Below are positions 20,632 through 34,000 of a stretch of 64,000 nucleotides of DNA, one piece after another. How positions within the stretch are numbered: the stretch's first letter is position 1; each line of letters starts with the position of its first letter. A model generated the notes under the pieces. It saw only the letters and a program-made list of their open reading frames with translations, did no database searches and was not told the origin of the DNA. Origin of the DNA: Glandiceps talaboti (lineage: Eukaryota; Hemichordata; Enteropneusta; Spengelidae); assembly GCF_964340395.1 (NCBI RefSeq), contig NC_135560.1, forward strand, positions 11,515,098 to 11,579,097. The letters run 5' to 3'. The position numbers and the translations under genes are program-made.

Positions 20632-23600
20632 CTTCAAGCTCACATAGGGAATACCAACTAACTCCCATGAGTCTGTGGGCCAATATTTGAGAGTTGGTGC
20701 CTGTTCTGGAACTTCGCTGTGTGCATCAAGGTAGGCAATCAAAACACAACCTAAGTAAGCGCCTTCAAAGATTAGGATATGCCACAAGCTGTGAAGGTAG
20801 GGGAATCTTAAGAAGGTCCATAATTCACAGTTGATTTTGTCACTGACCCAGACAGTCACTGCCATCATGGTGTAGATTGCACATAGTAAACCAAGTTTAT
20901 GAACTCTTGGACAGACAGACCTATAGAGAAAAGATAATGACAAATTGTGATTAAAAAACATGAGTCATTTTTGAGCAAGGACTGTTTGATATTGCCAATA
21001 TAACACATATTTTGGTAACAAGCATCACTCCAAGGTCCCCTACATTAGTGAAAATTAGGGATGAAAATTCTGCCTTGGATGCTGATTGCATTAATTGGCA
21101 AAGCACCTCAAGAAACTTTGGAAGTTTGTAAAAAATACATCAAAAACAGAAATCTGTACAGGGAAGTTATTTTTACTGGCAGAGATTGAGTGCTTTGGAT
21201 TCTTGCTGTGAAATGCCAGAAAAAGACAGTTTTTTAATATACACTATTATAGAACTAAAATATTAAAATATATATTTTGGCCCCTCACTGTCAGCCAAAA
21301 AAGTGACTTGTAACAGCGCTCCTAGTGGCCAAACTATGATATCTCTTGTTTTTCCAATAACTAGAATGTGACATACTACCATTGAATGGTATTTTATTTC
21401 AAAGTTGTTAAAAGTTAAATGTTCTTGTTCTTTTATGGAGATTCTTCAAAAACCCTGAGGGGGGGGGGGGGGTCTAAAATAAGAGTTCAACAATAAAATT
21501 ACAAGTTTGAAATAGTACTTAAAATCACAAAATTTAAACAACTCACAAAAACTGACAAAAAAATGGTTATTGCAAATTTATATAAAAAGTATGATAATTT
21601 GCATATTGGTGATGTCATTTGACATATTTCAAACTCTAATTTTGTCTCACCTTTTCAGTTCAATAATAAAGAGTACAAAAATTGGCAGAACAGAGGAGAT
21701 TAAGAAGATATGATTGACAGCTGGATGTAGGCAGGCTAAGGCAGTTCCAACCACAGTCAGGAACAACATAATACTCTGGAATTTATTCCTAGAATATTGA
21801 GAAGAGAAACAGACATAAAGACGAATGAAAAAATATGAGTAAAAAAAACTATTACAAATGCAGACATCAGACTCTTGATCAATGGAACCTGTTACAAACA
21901 GGGAAAGTAAACAACTGAATTGGATTAATGACACTTGGCATAGCATGTTGGAAGTACATGTATTACATTTCATGGTTTGATGTGAACAGTTTTATGGCCG
22001 CTTTGCATATATATGAATTGCCAGGTATTTGTTTGTGAATTAAGGGGAACTATTATGTAAAGAGGCCATACAACTGTTCTTATCAAATGACTGGAATGTA
22101 ATACTAACTGTCTTGATCTGTATTTCCAACATGCTGTGCCAATTAAGTGTTGTTAATCCAAAGCATTTGTTTACTTTTGCTGTTTAGAACAGGTTCTCAT
22201 CAACAGTCTGATGTCGGTAGTTGTATTTGTGATAGCAATAAAACATAGTGAAGCAGTCACATAGATTTTTGTTCTACAGTTATCAAATTTACAAAGACCT
22301 GATCCTTTTGTACATTAGAGTGCCAAAAGATATAAGTGACTAGTACAGATTATTAGAGCGCCACCAATGACTAGAAACTTCCTATGGCTTCATTTTTATG
22401 GCAGTTATACATTTCCTGCAATTTTTTAATGATTTCTTGTTTCAACATTTTCAAATATGATGCACAGTCCAATATACACCAAACTTTTTTCCCCCTGAAT
22501 ATGGTACTGTACATACAATTGTAGGCTTGATGTCCATGTGTAAACAGTTGTGTATCAGGTATTGACTTGATTAGTAGTTTCTCAACATACAGTAAATTTG
22601 TGGGATAGTGACCAGATTTGATCACAAGGTGATCATACAAGTTCCGGCAAAAAGTACACCAACATAAAATAATTTGTAAAACCACATAAAGCTACTCATG
22701 GTGCTTTACCTGTCTCCATTTAGACTAGCTGGGTAGAATCGTCGTGGAAACCACATAGATAGCGCCATCATTATCACCCAAATGATTGCTAATTCATCCA
22801 ATAGTTGGCCAACAAGGCTGAGTGTTGCATGGAAGTAGGCAGAACAAATTCCCACTACTACCAGTAACATCCACACTATGTTGACCCCACCATTGACTTG
22901 CTGGGAGTACTGCCGAAACAGGTACATCAACATTGGTGGCATCAATATGAAAAGAAAATTGCTCACCTAAAAGATAGGAAAAAGTATACATGTACTCGAA
23001 ATTAATCGAAATTAAATACATTAATCTGAAATCCTGAAACATGACAAAGTACATCGGATTCAAATCAGATGTTAATTGTAATTCATTATTTACATCTTAT
23101 TAAAATCCAATGTGGTGAATACAGCTCGATTTCTTTATTTACCTCGTTTTAATACAGTCATTTGTTTTCAATTTTGTTGTTATTCTGGGAGTGTGTGCCT
23201 TCTTTCTCACTCCTGAAACAACATCACAAACAAATGACAATAAATAAAAGAAATATAGGATTTAAAATAAAAGAAATCGAATCCTATTCACCACATCAGA
23301 TTTTAATCAGGTTGCTCTATTCCTTTGTATATTAATAATAATAATGTTAGGTTCTTATATAGTGCTTTCCCACGCCATGTTCAAAGCGCTTTACAATTGT
23401 ATTGTTGTTTGTTTTCACTTTTTTTATGTTCCAAGAGCAGCAGTCTTTTAAAATAAAAGAAATCAAATCCTATTCACCACGTCAGATTTTAATCAGGTTG
23501 CTCTATTCCTTTGTATATTAATAATAATAATGTTAGGTTCTTATATAGTGCTTTCCCACGCCATGCTCAAAGCTTTACAATTATTTTATTGTTTGTTTTC

Positions 23601-24958
23601 ACTTTTTTTATGTTCCAAGAGCAGCAGTCTTATGAAATAAAAGTAATCAAATCCTTTTCACCACATCAGATTTTAATCAGGTTGCTCTATTCCTTTGTAT
23701 ATTAATAATAATAATGTTAGGTTCTTATATAGTGCTTTCCCACGCCATGTTCAAAGCGCTTTACAATTGTATTGTTGTTTGTTTTCACTTTTTTATGTTC
23801 CCAGAGTAGCAGTATTTTTAAAACCAAATTACACAAAAGTATAAATGAATACTTGTAGCAACATGTCTAGTTTAGGCCAAAAAATAAAAATGAATTGTTT
23901 CTGGTCAGATAGTCTGTCTAAAGTGGTGCAACGATGTGAATTTAAAAAAAAAAATTATTCTCGACAAATCCGTCAGTCTCAATCTACTATTTATGGCAAT
24001 TACTGTTCTTTTTATCTAGTACTTTAGAGTAAGTGTGTATTTGGGGCAGATGTCATTTGCTTGTTCATGATTGGCTCTGCAGTTGTCTTCACTAAAGTAG
24101 GGAGGGTTATTTTTGTGTTTCTCCCGCCCCGGATCTGCAGACTGCATGGGCTGGACAAACATGAAAAAAAGACTGATGCGAGGGTATTTAAGTGATGCGT
24201 GTGCTGACCAGATACAATTTTTTTTCCTCCTTTTTTTTTTTTTTTTTTTTTTTTGGGGGGGGGGGGGGGACCTTAGCTTTTAGCAATCACTAAACTGTGA
24301 AAGCTGTGAAAGCATAAAAATGATATGGCAATTACCGATACTATGATATTAATTGTACACACTTAATTATTTTTCATCATGTTGATTTCATTGTGTAGTG
24401 AGTGCTATACAGACTATTACTGACAGGTGGGTATAAAAACACCAACGAAATATCCTAAAAATGGTCCATTTGTAGCTTTTTAATTACTGCTGCATATAAA
24501 ATGAATCGATAATTAAGCATGAATCAGGCGAAATGATCAAAACTACCGTGTCACAAATGATAATAAAATAGATTGACAGTCTGACAAAATATAATAATGA
24601 AACCTAATGTATAAATCATTGAACTTATATAAACATTTTCTTATCATTGTCAAATAGTTTCAATTCTGTATATCATTTTGAAATCTTTATATTTGTCTTT
24701 TAAAAGTCATATTTCATTTATGACATCAAATCGTGATTTCTAGGATCTTTGCATTCACTTGAATTGATCAATCAATCAATCAATCAATCAACCAATCAAA
24801 AAATCGATCGATCAATCAACTGATCAATCAACCAACCAAACAAACCAAAATCAATAAATCAACTAATAAATGAATCAACCAACCAACCTACCGAATGTCA
24901 AACCAACCGATCGGCCGACCCACCGACCAACCAATCAATCAACCAACCACTACGAAAG

Positions 24959-24999
<41 letters not shown>

Positions 25000-27900
25000 T
25001 TACAATAACTTGAATAACTACTTTACATTTTCATTTCTCATGTTCATTTCTCAAAATTGCTTTTCCGATAGAGAGGTTCACATAGAAATATATTGACTTC
25101 TATCTAGACAAAGTAAGTCTGTCCATAGTGTTAATGGTAGTCAATCATAGGTCAAAGTTGAACTTGTGACTATCAAGGAGTTCTTCAATACATGGTATCT
25201 TGTTTTTTTAATCAATTAATCTCATCAAAAAGATATCTTCTGCTTGTTTAGATGTCCTTATCGAATAATAGCACTAGTTTTCAACTAATAGATAAGATAA
25301 TTGTAAAGTACAGTAGTAACATTCTATCAAGCCCTTTTTGTTACTCGCAGCTTCCTTTAGCGTTATGAATTTCTTACAATATCTAAAATTGACAAAAGAA
25401 AAGTGGCAAAGAAAATTACGAAAGCAAAACACATGCCATTTTTTTTATTTTTCAATTGTATTTATTTGGAATACCTATGAGAACTAACGGTTCCAATATC
25501 TGACATGGCAATACTCCAGACATAATCACTAGGGTAATGTGATATTAGTCTTCTCTGATTGCAATTACACTTTGCCTTCATTATCTGTCTAGTGCAAAGT
25601 CAAGTCCAAAATAAATCAATGTTATTCTACACTGTATTTTGCTGTCAATGTAGTTTTGAGGCGATTGTGCTAACTGCTCCATTTACACTTTATTTTGCTG
25701 TCAATGTAGCTAATTTGTAGCGAATCTTTCCATTTACACTTTGTTGCTGTCAATATAGCTTGGTAGCGAACCTCTCCATTTACACTTTATTTTGCTGTCA
25801 ATATAGCTTGGAGGTGAACCTCTCAATTTACGCTTTATTTTGCTGTCAATATAGCTTGGTGGCGATCACGTGAACCTCAGTCTCCATGGAAATGACTAAA
25901 TGAAATATGATCCCAGACTACTGTTGATGATACACTGTAATATGACCATATCTATTTACATTGTATATCTATTTTGGATTGTATGCTAACCTTCGGTTAT
26001 AAATATCTGAATAATTAATAGAAGAACGTCTTTAATACCACCTCTCTAAAATCTTCAAAATTTGCAACTTGAGTAGACCAAAAATTGCACATTAGATGAT
26101 GATAATAATCTGCACCTTAGAAAACTACAAGACATTGCTAACAGATAGAAGCATGAATGTGTTTTTAATATTTAACTAATTTGTGTACATGAGTCAACAA
26201 CATACAGTCTCATCTACCCTAGTAATCCCTGGCAACACTCAACAAATTAAAAACATTGATTCATTGAATTCCATATAAGTTACTTAATGTAAAACAGAAG
26301 TGACATCCTAACACAAGAGGTCAGTTATCAGGACATACAAAATGATAGCAACAGTGATATAATTTTAATGTGCATTCTTTTCTCTTGACTATTCACAGCT
26401 GTTTTGTATTAAGTATACAGTGAAGGATGTCTGATCTAAATTTTGAGTGCTATCATATATACCTGAAGGCACTCATTTCAATATAGTCCTGCTTGCAGAC
26501 GGAGACTATATAGGTATATATATTACCAAGATTCAAATTCTGACTATTGAAGTGCGAGAGACAAGTCAGAATCAAGTCTAGATTTACTTGAATAGCCTAG
26601 TCCCTCACTGGATCTGTGACTGTGCTACACTCACATTCACTATTACTATGTTGGTATGTAATATCTGTGACAACATTTTTTGAGTATTCGTGAATACCTA
26701 ATAATGTCATTACAACCCATAACACTAAAGCAAAGCATTTTCTGTATGTACCCCAATCGTTTATAGCATCCATATCAAGTGTAAAAGTATACTGTTTCAT
26801 TTGCTAATTAATTGACCACATCAGAAAGGCCACATACTAGGGTTTGTAAATAAACCAATTGAAACACTATACTTTTACACTTGATATGAATGAAAAAAAC
26901 CCAGTGTAGCACATAGAGAAAGTGCTTTACTTCAGTGTTACTCGTTGTATTTTGTGTTATGACCATAGTGTGCAACAAACTGAGTGGAGGTGTCAATCGT
27001 AATGATATCGTACAGGGACTAGACTATGTTCATTGTGGCATAACATATTCAGCGAGTATAAAAACTGTAAGCTGGACAATGACAATGCATGCATACACAC
27101 ATTGAAATAAACATGTTGCCAATGGTGACCATCATTGTTAAATTACCAGGTCTTTTATGGCAATTGTAAACCAAACTCCCACTGGAGGCGTACAATTTCT
27201 GTATGAACAGAACAATACTCGGGTTCACTAGAAATGCTGTTGCAAGTCTACTAGTATTTTTCATTTTGACAAATGAATGTACCTCTAGACACCAAGGTGT
27301 TTCAATGGGTTGGCAAATTTTATAGAACCCATACTTCATGTATCTAATCAATCCGTCAAGAAATAAATGTATGTATCTATACATGTAAATGAGTGAATCA
27401 TATGTATTCAATACTGTAGTTTAGTGTTTTACATATACTTATATCTAATATCTTTGTTTTTGTTGCTTTTGACTCGAGATAATGTATTTTTTATGTTTAA
27501 TATTTCATGTCAAATAAAATATACTATACCACTATACTATGTTGGCATGGTGATATACTATAAACACACCACTTTTTTTATGTCAAAAGTTTCTGTGCAA
27601 ATAAACCAATGCACGTCACTGCATGCAGTTTTAGTATAGTGATCTATTGGAATGGGCCAAAGAGTTAAACTCAAAAGATACTTTATCCAATCAATCAATT
27701 GATCAAAAATGAATGATTGAAATTGTAAATGTATGAAGGAGTGATTCATACAAAAGCTGTGTAAATATCGGATACAAAACGAATGTAGTAAAAGACTGCC
27801 TATCAGCTGTTATCATGCCATCTATCAGAACACACCCATCATTAAATCTAGTTTGTAAACAAAACAGGGAAAAAACTCATCATTCAGACACCATGACTTT

Positions 27901-29596
27901 GAGGAAATTGGCATGTGGCAACTTGTTGTCATGGACCAATTTTTTTTTTCCTTCTCAGTTTTGTGATTTTAGTGATTGATAATCAATACTTACTGAAATG
28001 GTGGAAATTATGCAAATGAAAATAAATACCACACAGATAACACCATAATGTATACTATTAGGTGTATACTGGTGTCAGGAGCTGCGTCAAGTGTCACAAC
28101 ACCCAGGGCAAGAAGGGACCCGCCCTTTTGTCTGACCTACATAATATTCAATATTAACTGTTGCTTGGCAACACGCATAGATAACACCCAGGCCAAAGCC
28201 ATCCTATGCATCTCATTTAATATCGGTATCTATATCACAACATTATTACCAGTACAAGACAAAATACTTGGTATTACGTAGTGTAAGTAAAGAAAGTAAC
28301 AACAACATGAAGGCCGAGTGTGATTAATTCTACTTTTTCAATCATCCACTAATTCTGTCATACAGGTTAGATGCCAAGCAAACAAATGAAGAAGTGTTTG
28401 TTTGGTGTGAGAATTCTTAAGTACTGAGAAATCAGACACTGCATGAGTTGGGCAAAGAAAGAAAGAAAGAAAGAAAGAAGGGAAAAGATCTCGAAAGAAA
28501 GACAAGAAAAAAGAAAGAATGAATTGAATTTTGTAAAGTAGCAAATAGTAGAATTGCCATGGTAATACTGAAGTGTTACAATTTGATTAATACATGCAAC
28601 TAAGTACATGCCTTGTTTGCTTTGTCATTTGTATAAATGAGGTAAAGGAAAACGTGTTGTTGTTTTTTTCATTCATGGATTATCCAATGAGTAACATACA
28701 AAACCTAGACAACATCTGCTATAATTAAAATTTTGTTACATCATAATTTTAGCGGTGTATTTTTAGGGCACTCATATTTATAACTAGTCATGCTTACATA
28801 CGGAGTAATCCGGGACTCGATTCTGACAATTGTCCCTCCTTTTTGTGTTAGAGTCAAGTCAGTAATATAGACTCGTGCACCGTCTGTAAGCAGAACTAAT
28901 TTATAACCTAACAATTATAAAATTATCTAAGATAAATTAAACACACGAATCTCTTCTTTTCAACTACTTGATTCCCAGTCCGTTAAAAGTATAACAATGT
29001 GTTTATGAAAGGTACGCGGTAAAAATATGTATTGAGGGCAGAATATAAGTAATATTGTCAACAATTCTATTAATATTCAGTTTGATATTAAACAGATAAC
29101 GACTCGAGATCATCATCAAGCAGGAACTTTAGCAGACGCTGACATTGAAACCCACTTGAAACCGGGCAGGAAGGTCACCAATTGAACAATCATTTTACTA
29201 TATAAAACATGTCATGCTTCGATATTTTTTTCAAAATGTGGAGTTTGTGAATTTAAAAAATGTAAACAAAAACGAATTAGCTACTAATACATGAGCAGGA
29301 CAAATGGTATGTTTATACAGCCGTAACCGCACTTTACCGGTACATAACAGTACCATCAAAAATTTAATGTATGTGGAATATTTTAATAATAAATATGAGA
29401 TTGATCATAAAGTAAAAATGTAAAAAATAATTACCGTGTTGAAAAATTCGGCGATCCCTGGCACGATGGCATAGTTTAATTCACACCAATCCACTTCGGA
29501 ACTGCCGCGTTGGAGTTGCCGTATCATATTGTCCGTCTCCTCTCGGTAAGTGAAGCCCACGTTAGAATACATTGGCTTGGATTTATCAATAATCAA
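20602..29596 (-). CDS. Alkaline ceramidase (ACER1/2-like)
   Basis: Alkaline ceramidases are seven-pass ER/Golgi membrane hydrolases that split ceramide into sphingosine and fatty acid. Four coding exons: 29435-29596, 22710-22966, 21651-21788 and 20602-20920, phase-consistent, 291 residues from the first Met (a second Met at 29572 is an equally possible start; the family is about 265-275). The N-terminal [20 protein letters not shown] keeps the D-W-E-N-E residues that bind calcium in the family. S96, H100 and D111 (in SAYFHATLS and QLLDE) and H229/H233 (in [10 protein letters not shown]) are the zinc and catalytic set. C-terminal [17 protein letters not shown] matches the family end. The first intron is 6.5 kb and repeat-filled. 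The last eight residues come from a 31-bp tandem repeat. Which of ACER1 or ACER2 it is closest to cannot be settled by eye. Confidence 0.93.
21845..22224. mobile_element. MITE family P1, copy 2
   Basis: Left part has GCAGACATCAGACTC, GGAACCTGTTACAAAC and CTGAATTGGATTAATGACAC; right end has AACAGTCTGATGTCGGTAG. It lies in the intron between ceramidase exons 2 and 3 and is diverged from the 16642 copy. Confidence 0.8.
23265..23820. repeat. Three tandem ~185-bp units carrying a dispersed element
   Basis: Three near-identical units, each with CACCACATCAGATTTTAATC or close variant, TTAATAATAATAATGTTAGG, TATATAGTGCTTTCCCACG and CAAAGCGCTTTACAA. The block from TTATATAGTGCTTT to GCGCTTTACAA resembles a short dispersed repeat common in invertebrate genomes. 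High identity between units implies recent tandem duplication. Confidence 0.92.
23867..24220 (+). repeat. Dispersed repeat, copy 2
   Basis: Homologous to 10853-11120 block by block, for example TACTGTTCTTTTTAT, TAGTACTTTAGAG and GATTGGCTCTGC. Slightly longer at the right, then a long poly(T)/poly(G) run. Confidence 0.75.
24766..24999. repeat. (CAAT)n-derived low-complexity tract
   Basis: Long runs of CAAT units with degenerate CAAC, CGAT and GACC variants in the middle; perfect repeats survive at both ends. Confidence 0.95.
25620..25865. repeat. Minisatellite, ~60-bp unit, four copies
   Basis: The unit contains TTTACACTTTATTTTGCTGTC followed by AATATAGCTTGGTAGCGAA and ACCTCTC; four imperfect copies end near GCGATCACGTGAACC. 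Confidence 0.85.
26702..26952. mobile_element. Fold-back element (GTAAAGCATTTTCTG family), copy 2
   Basis: Collinear with 7738-8042: ACAACCCATAACACTAAAGC at the left, AAGTGCTTTACTTCAGTGTT at the right, with paired AAAAGTATACTGTTTCATTT and GAAACACTATACTTTTACAC in the arms. Only one left unit here, versus two in the other copy. Confidence 0.8.
28785..28898. mobile_element. MITE of the TAGTCCTGCTTGCAGACGG family, copy 2
   Basis: Diverged ends TAGTCATGCTTACATACGG and CCGTCTGTAAGCAGAACTA. The interior GGGACTCGATTCTGACAATTGTCC matches the complement of the 8425-8549 interior. Confidence 0.8.
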
Positions 29597-30130
29597 CTTT
29601 ATATTTGTAAATCTATTAAAAATTATCTAGTTAGACAAACTCAGACCTCTGTGATGAGAGAACTGATGAATGACTGCGTGATACGACGATGTCAACTCTG
29701 AATATTGCACAATGTTGCCGTACGGTCCACTTCATTATTCTTCTCTTGTAACAGCTTTACGATTTCACGACTGCGTCAGTGAGAGTACGTTGCACCGGGT
29801 TGTAAACAAAAGTCCTCATGTGACCGGAAGTACATCTTATAAATAATCCTGCAAGAAACTTTTTTGTACATAAGTACAGCATACAGCGTAGATTTAAAAT
29901 AAATTTGTTTAATTTAAAGTAACATAAATGCAAAATATGTGTTTAATTAAAAATTAGAGAAATTTTACACTAGAAATAAGATAAAACAAATGTGTACGTG
30001 TTTGTAATTTTGAATGTATGCGAACGAGCCAAGGCTATTGCTGTTCAAAATGGCTGCGCCCAGTGGCGTTTGAAAGCGTAAAAAGAAGTTCAGTCAGACT
30101 CAGAGAGGGTAAATTCGACGATCAAGGGAC
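29597..30130. promoter_or_regulatory. Shared upstream region of ceramidase and DIS3L
   Basis: Divergent start codons 534 bases apart. AAAATGGCTGC at 30047-30057 resembles a YY1 site, 74 bases before the DIS3L start codon. No TATA box is obvious at a convincing distance. A bidirectional promoter is inferred. Confidence 0.6.
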
Positions 30131-30951
30131 ATGTTAAAGACAGAAAAACTTTTAAGAGTTAAAAACTACCGTGGACAGACGGTTAGAATAGTTAGAGAAC
30201 ATTATCTACGAGAAGATGTACCATGTAATAGTGAATTGTGCTTAGCAGATTGTTCGAAGTCGAAAGGTAATTTATAATTCAAGGCCTATGCTATAATTCT
30301 CATGTTGGCAAGTCTATGATTCAGTCATTGATTGGGGTTAAACACCTAATATGGTATTACAATGTAATGTAACGGACACAAAATTACCATATCAATCATC
30401 GGATGTATCGTTCTATGTCTCTTTGTACGTGTTGTACTAGCTCAAAAAAGAGGGAAAAAACCCTCAAATCAAAACTAACGCTACAGTTTTTGCAGAATAT
30501 ACTACCATGAAGGGGAGACCTTCATGATACTACTAACCCAAAAGCAATGAAACGAATGTATTAATATGTCTTCTCAATAATAGATCCATGGTCTTCTACA
30601 GGTCATGGTGTATTACCGTCGTCTTTGACTCACTATGTGGTTCCAGACTGTCAGGTCGCAAGAGACTTTTTAGATATTTTAGAGTTACCAGAAATCACCG
30701 GTATTTTATTCTTACAAACAGTACTTCACAGTGTAAGTATTAGATATGTCATATTTTATTTGTTTTTATTTTATCATTTATCCAAAATTCATAAATTGAC
30801 ATGTGAAAAGTATGATGACTTTGACATGTTACATGTAGATGTAGAGGAACAATTTTAAATTGCTTGTTGTGGACTGCTTACAATGTACCTGGTAATATAT
30901 GTATATACGTATGTATAAATACTATTTACAAATGTAATATGCATCTATGTT

Positions 30952-31043
<92 letters not shown>

Positions 31044-34000
31044 GCATGTATGTGCATGCATACGTATGTGCGTGTGTGCATGCATACAACATACATACAT
31101 ACATACATACATACATACATACATACATACATACATACATACACACACATACATACATACATACATACATACATACACATATACATATATACACACACAC
31201 ATACTTTTTCTAAGACAAGACCCCTTAGGGACGATCGCACAATGTCACAGCTCAGTAAACAAACTTTGTTCATTTATGCCAAAACCTCCCCACTCCCCTA
31301 AATAAAGTTCAGAAGTATGACATTGACACATTTATATATGATGTAAACCATTATGAAATATTGTAGTGGTCACACCACTATGACTGATGCAATGTAAAAC
31401 ATAGTAAACATAGTAAACACATTAAAGTATTACCGAAAATCCAGCAGTGTACATTTGTATGTCACATTAGCAGTAAATTTTATTCAACTTACCAACCTCT
31501 CAATAATCAATACAGAACCTGTTATCATTGAAGGTGTGAAAGTTTTCAAAATTAGGTTAGAAGTGCGAAAATGAAGTTGACAACAGTCGCCTTGAAGACA
31601 CAGACCCCTTCCCCTAAACGAATGAAGTTTGTTTGTTGAGCTTGTACATGTGACATTGTCGCATACTTTTCAAAATTTATTTTCTATTTGACCTCTGACC
31701 TGCTTGCATCTAACCTTTGACCTGGGTGTATTTTATAGGTGTTACATCAGGGAAGCAGAAGAGCATATAAAAGAATCAGCAATGTTGTCAAAGATCCCAG
31801 ACAAGAGTCAGCTGTATTTGCAAACGAATTCTGTCACTATGCCTACAGTGAAAGAGAACCTGGGGAGAGTCTACAACAATGGCAGTCCAGGTAACAGATA
31901 TAATGTTGCTATTTACATCCCTTGCAGTGTTCCCTCAAGATTTTCAAATTAAATAGCTTAGTTCCTTTGTTATGTTAATTAATTTTTTGTTGTGCTGAAA
32001 AAGGTGGGATATGGGTCCATATCACTGACAACACTGATTTGTACAGTACTGAATTCTGTAGCTGTACAGTGGCATACTTATCAGGTCAGTAACAGCCATG
32101 TGATAGTTGAGGGTCATCTTGCCATTATTAAGAGTTGTGAACTTTTTTCTGATTCCTGGAGGGCATCACAGTTTGACTATAGAGAAACTGGTCTCCACCT
32201 TTCGCACCAATTTTATTTCCCCTGTTTTTGATCATTGTGTATTCTATTACATAATTTGGGTGTTTGCTGTTTCCTATATCTCAACAATCAGCCATTTAGA
32301 TATCCTCCCCAAATTCACATGGTCACCTAGAGGAATTATCATCCACTTTAATAGTTTAGCGTATTTCAGAAGTATATATTAAAGATGAAATAAAGTGTGA
32401 TAGATAGGTAATCTAGCCAACCCCAGTATCAGATTGTAATGGGACTTCATTATTACAAGGAGATGTCAGTCAATATGAATATGTAAGGAAAGTCATATAT
32501 CTATGTTTGTCACATTGAGTATGTCATATGTTACTATTTTGCCAGAGTACAAATGTATTTTGAATGACAGTCTTCTGTGCAGTATTGCTAGTCTAGTAGT
32601 GCTATAGACAGTAAGATATGTCATGATGTTCCGCCCTCACCGGCCTCCTCTCACCCTCTCTGGGAGGGGTTGGCCGATGTGTGAGGGTGCCCTGTCATGG
32701 CATACCCTACAGACTAGTAGTGCTGTATCCTTCATCAAATCTTTCAGATATCCCTTTCAGGGTTAGAGACCACGTTGACATCCAGACTACGATATTGTAT
32801 TATTCATTTTCTTATTGCAGGATAGTGTATGACAGTGCAGCATGGTATTTCAATCACTTGGCTGGGCAAATACCTATTGTTGTAGTTACACAAAATCAAA
32901 AGGTGAGGAAAGACGTATCTATATGCATAACTATTTTAGCCACCGTTCATTTGTTAATAGTGTCTAATTAGCCCAGACACCCCCCCCCCCCCCCTTCTAC
33001 TGCTTAGTTCAGATCAAAACTGTTTATGACAGAGGTAGGCCAGGCAGAGGTATGCACCACCTTTTATCTTTATTTGTTAAACCCCCCCCCCCCCCCCCCC
33101 CCCAAGTACAAGTCCGAGGTCTTAGTACAAGAGTATGAGATATATTATGTATCTATGTATCTAAAAGTTTGTAATTTTCATGTGGTCATATATTATATAT
33201 ATACAGATGATAGAAGAATGCAGTGTTAAAACTACCGGAGTGTTTCTACTGACGATGGAGGACTATCTTGATAACTTTTGGCCAAATTTAACCAATGCAC
33301 AAGATATCGTGGAGTCTCTATCAGCTGCTATCACTGAATTAAAAACTACCAAAGGTAGAATTAATTTGAAATCATTCTTTATGTAAACAGTATAGAACAA
33401 TATCATATGATTGTCAAACTGTCTGGAGTTGTGTGTTATTTACAGTGTCAATATGGAGACTTAGTCATGGGAAAAGTCGGAAAGCAGAATGATAAACAAA
33501 CTACATTATAGACTTTAGACTTGTTTGTACTTTGTCTGTAAGGTATGCCATGACAGGGCGCCCTCACACATTGGTCAACCCCTTTCATGGCCAGGGAGGG
33601 TGGAGTCTGTAAGGTACTCTGTGAGAGGGCGCCCTCATACATCGGTCAGCCGCTTTCACAGCCTTTCAGGTTGGCGTGAGACAGTGTATCTTATAGTCTA
33701 GTTTGTACGATGAAAGAGAGAAAATCAGTTGTAATAACAGCTGTCTTATTTACACAGGTAGCAGCAAAGATTACACAGGATACTTGGCCCAAGAAATCAT
33801 TGCTGCTGGCGTCAAATCAGGACGGTATATTCAAGGCTGTATACAAGTTAATAAACATAGACCGCAACAAGAAGCTTTCCTTCAAAGAACAGGGTAAGAG
33901 TATATAATTAGATAGTATTCTATTTTTTTCTGTTCATCCAAGGAAAATACAAGTGACTTAAGGGGCCTTGTCACTATGAGTTTTGATGAGCAGAGACAAA

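Larger units (their letters stand above)
22967..29434. other. Ceramidase intron 1 (6.5 kb), repeat-filled
   Basis: No other gene is supported inside this intron. It holds the 185-bp tandem array, a dispersed repeat, a poly(T)/poly(G) tract (24226-24270), (CAAT)n, a 60-bp minisatellite, one fold-back element, one MITE and MITE relics, and a (GAAA)n run near 28457-28480. Confidence 0.7.

Noticed and set aside
24766-24999. CRISPR-like array
   Set aside because: Tetranucleotide low-complexity repeat with no spacer structure, in an animal genome.
31992-32382. Two overlapping plus frames in DIS3L intron 3
   Set aside because: Intronic, no similarity recognised, no splice link.
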